A stretch of DNA of 64,000 nucleotides from Peptococcaceae bacterium BRH_c8a. GTDB taxonomy: Bacteria; Bacillota; Desulfotomaculia; Desulfotomaculales; Desulfallaceae. The stretch covers positions 62,001-126,000 of the forward strand of contig LADP01000005.1 of assembly GCA_000961575.1 (NCBI GenBank), in the 5' to 3' direction. A program made the translations under genes and the position numbers. Below the pieces are notes generated by a model, which saw only the letters and a program-made list of their open reading frames with translations, ran no database searches and had not been told where the DNA came from. Shown one piece after another: positions 63,390-64,000 of the stretch (its first letter is position 1; the number at the start of each line of letters is the position of its first letter).

Positions 63390-63879
63390 ATCCCTGGTTA
63401 TAGCTTATGAGCTTTTGAATATCGTCTTTAAGCAATGAGATGAGCTTTGGTACTGCACTCTTAGCAGTAAATGTTAGTCCTTCGCCAAAATCTAACTTTT
63501 CAGGCTCTACACCATAAATGGTTATCGCTTCTGGAAAGCCCGTAGTGCTTCTAGCCAGTTTAACAATACCTGGTAGGGATATGCCGTGGGCGTCCTGCTC
63601 AGGGCAATCTACAACATCCTCAATGTCCAGCCGATAAACACAGCCCGGATTACCCCCGGCTTGAAAGGCATCTATGGCAATTACATGCCTGGCTTGACTG
63701 ATCTCCTGGAGGTAATAGAAGACCGAAGTTCCCACCTCAATAATCAGCAGTTGCGGAGGCCACTCCATTTTTTTTAATTCATCCGCCACAAAGACGCCAA
63801 TCCCGTCGTCGCTCATAAGAGGATTACCCAACCCCAGGATAATAATTTCATAAGCTGGGTTCCTTTGTTTGTTATCCAT
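63388..63879 (-). CDS. Hydrogenase maturation protease (HyaD/HycI type)
   Basis: 163 aa with ILGLGNPLMSDDGIGV near residue 15 and VIAIDAFQAGG near 68, carrying the Asp residues that bind nickel. Cleaves the C-terminus of [NiFe]-hydrogenase large subunits after nickel insertion. No hydrogenase gene is in the window. Confidence 0.93.
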   Translation of the reverse strand: MDNKQRNPAYEIIILGLGNPLMSDDGIGVFVADELKKMEWPPQLLIIEVGTSVFYYLQEISQARHVIAIDAFQAGGNPGCVYRLDIEDVVDCPEQDAHGISLPGIVKLARSTTGFPEAITIYGVEPEKLDFGEGLTFTAKSAVPKLISLLKDDIQKLISYNQG

Positions 63880-63920
63880 AATACATATATATGAAGGATA
63901 AGAAAGTTAAGGAGTACATT

Positions 63921-64000
63921 ATGCAAAAAGAAGATTATATTAAGCGCTGTCAGGATTTGGCCGCTGGGCCTCAGTTTCAGCTTTCTAATTATGTGCTTTC
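63921..64000 (+). CDS. Partial CDS, start only
   Basis: ATG 63921 follows AAGGAG at 6 nt; the frame runs open to the window end (MQKEDYIKRCQDLAAGPQ...). Divergent from the hydrogenase protease. Too short to name. Confidence 0.6.
   Translation, partial: MQKEDYIKRCQDLAAGPQFQLSNYVL

Overview
The window looks like chromosome from an anaerobic, spore-forming, Gram-positive Firmicute of the Peptococcaceae (Desulfotomaculum/Pelotomaculum-like). This is inferred from content: a SpoIIM-like protein, an S-layer-homology protein, many TTG/GTG starts with strong Shine-Dalgarno (SD) sequences, T-box and apparent TRAP control of amino-acid genes, a soluble NADH-linked iron-sulfur diaphorase module, menaquinone methylation, a siroheme-type reductase fragment and a hydrogenase maturation protease. 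I recognised no rRNA, tRNA, CRISPR array, prophage or complete insertion sequence.

Layout. 1-4.8 kb: 5' part of an FtsK/SpoIIIE translocase, an FtsA-like ATPase, lgt and small genes. 4.8-12.8 kb: tryptophan genes trpE and trpG-D-C-F-B-A followed by a DAHP synthase; trpE and trpG each have their own promoter, a 5-nt-periodic (G/U)AG array of TRAP type and an intrinsic terminator. 13.3-18 kb: an orphan tungstate-type ABC ATPase, then a TPP riboswitch controlling thiamine pyrophosphokinase, a thiamine-binding protein and a ThiXYZ-like importer. 18.7-30.1 kb: PEP carboxykinase, alpha-glucan phosphorylase, a two-subunit sodium/solute symporter and TrkA-TrkH. 30.3-37.5 kb: small and membrane proteins, an SDR protein, an SLH/transglutaminase-fold protein, a hydrolase and a split gate-domain pair. 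37.6-42.5 kb: an NDP-forming acyl-CoA synthetase, then a Phe-type T-box with two antiterminator/terminator modules before a second DAHP synthase and a PheA with unusual domain order. 42.6-48.4 kb: a sensor-kinase-like protein lacking the phospho-acceptor His, a bifunctional nuclease-family protein, a TtcA-like enzyme and unknown genes. 48.4-51.5 kb: a three-gene NADH diaphorase module. 52.3-64 kb: an SsuABC/TauABC-like transporter, MenG, a small sulfite-reductase-like ferredoxin protein, arsR-arsM with matching operators, a TrpXYZ-type transporter with a structured leader, an MBL hydrolase, a PaaX-like regulator and a hydrogenase protease.

How it fits together. Aromatic amino-acid synthesis has two DAHP synthases. 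One is transcribed with the trp genes and apparently follows free tryptophan through TRAP. The other, with an N-terminal regulatory domain, is transcribed with pheA and apparently follows uncharged tRNA-Phe through a T-box. Intergenic DNA is unusually rich in palindromes. Two perfect ones with 33-34 bp arms and one imperfect relative start 1-5 nt after a stop codon and lie between convergent genes. Other interspersed families are a triple tandem repeat with GGGGACA/TGTCCCC ends, a CATTCTGAGCG-type nested repeat and AGTCAGTAGTCAG-type elements.
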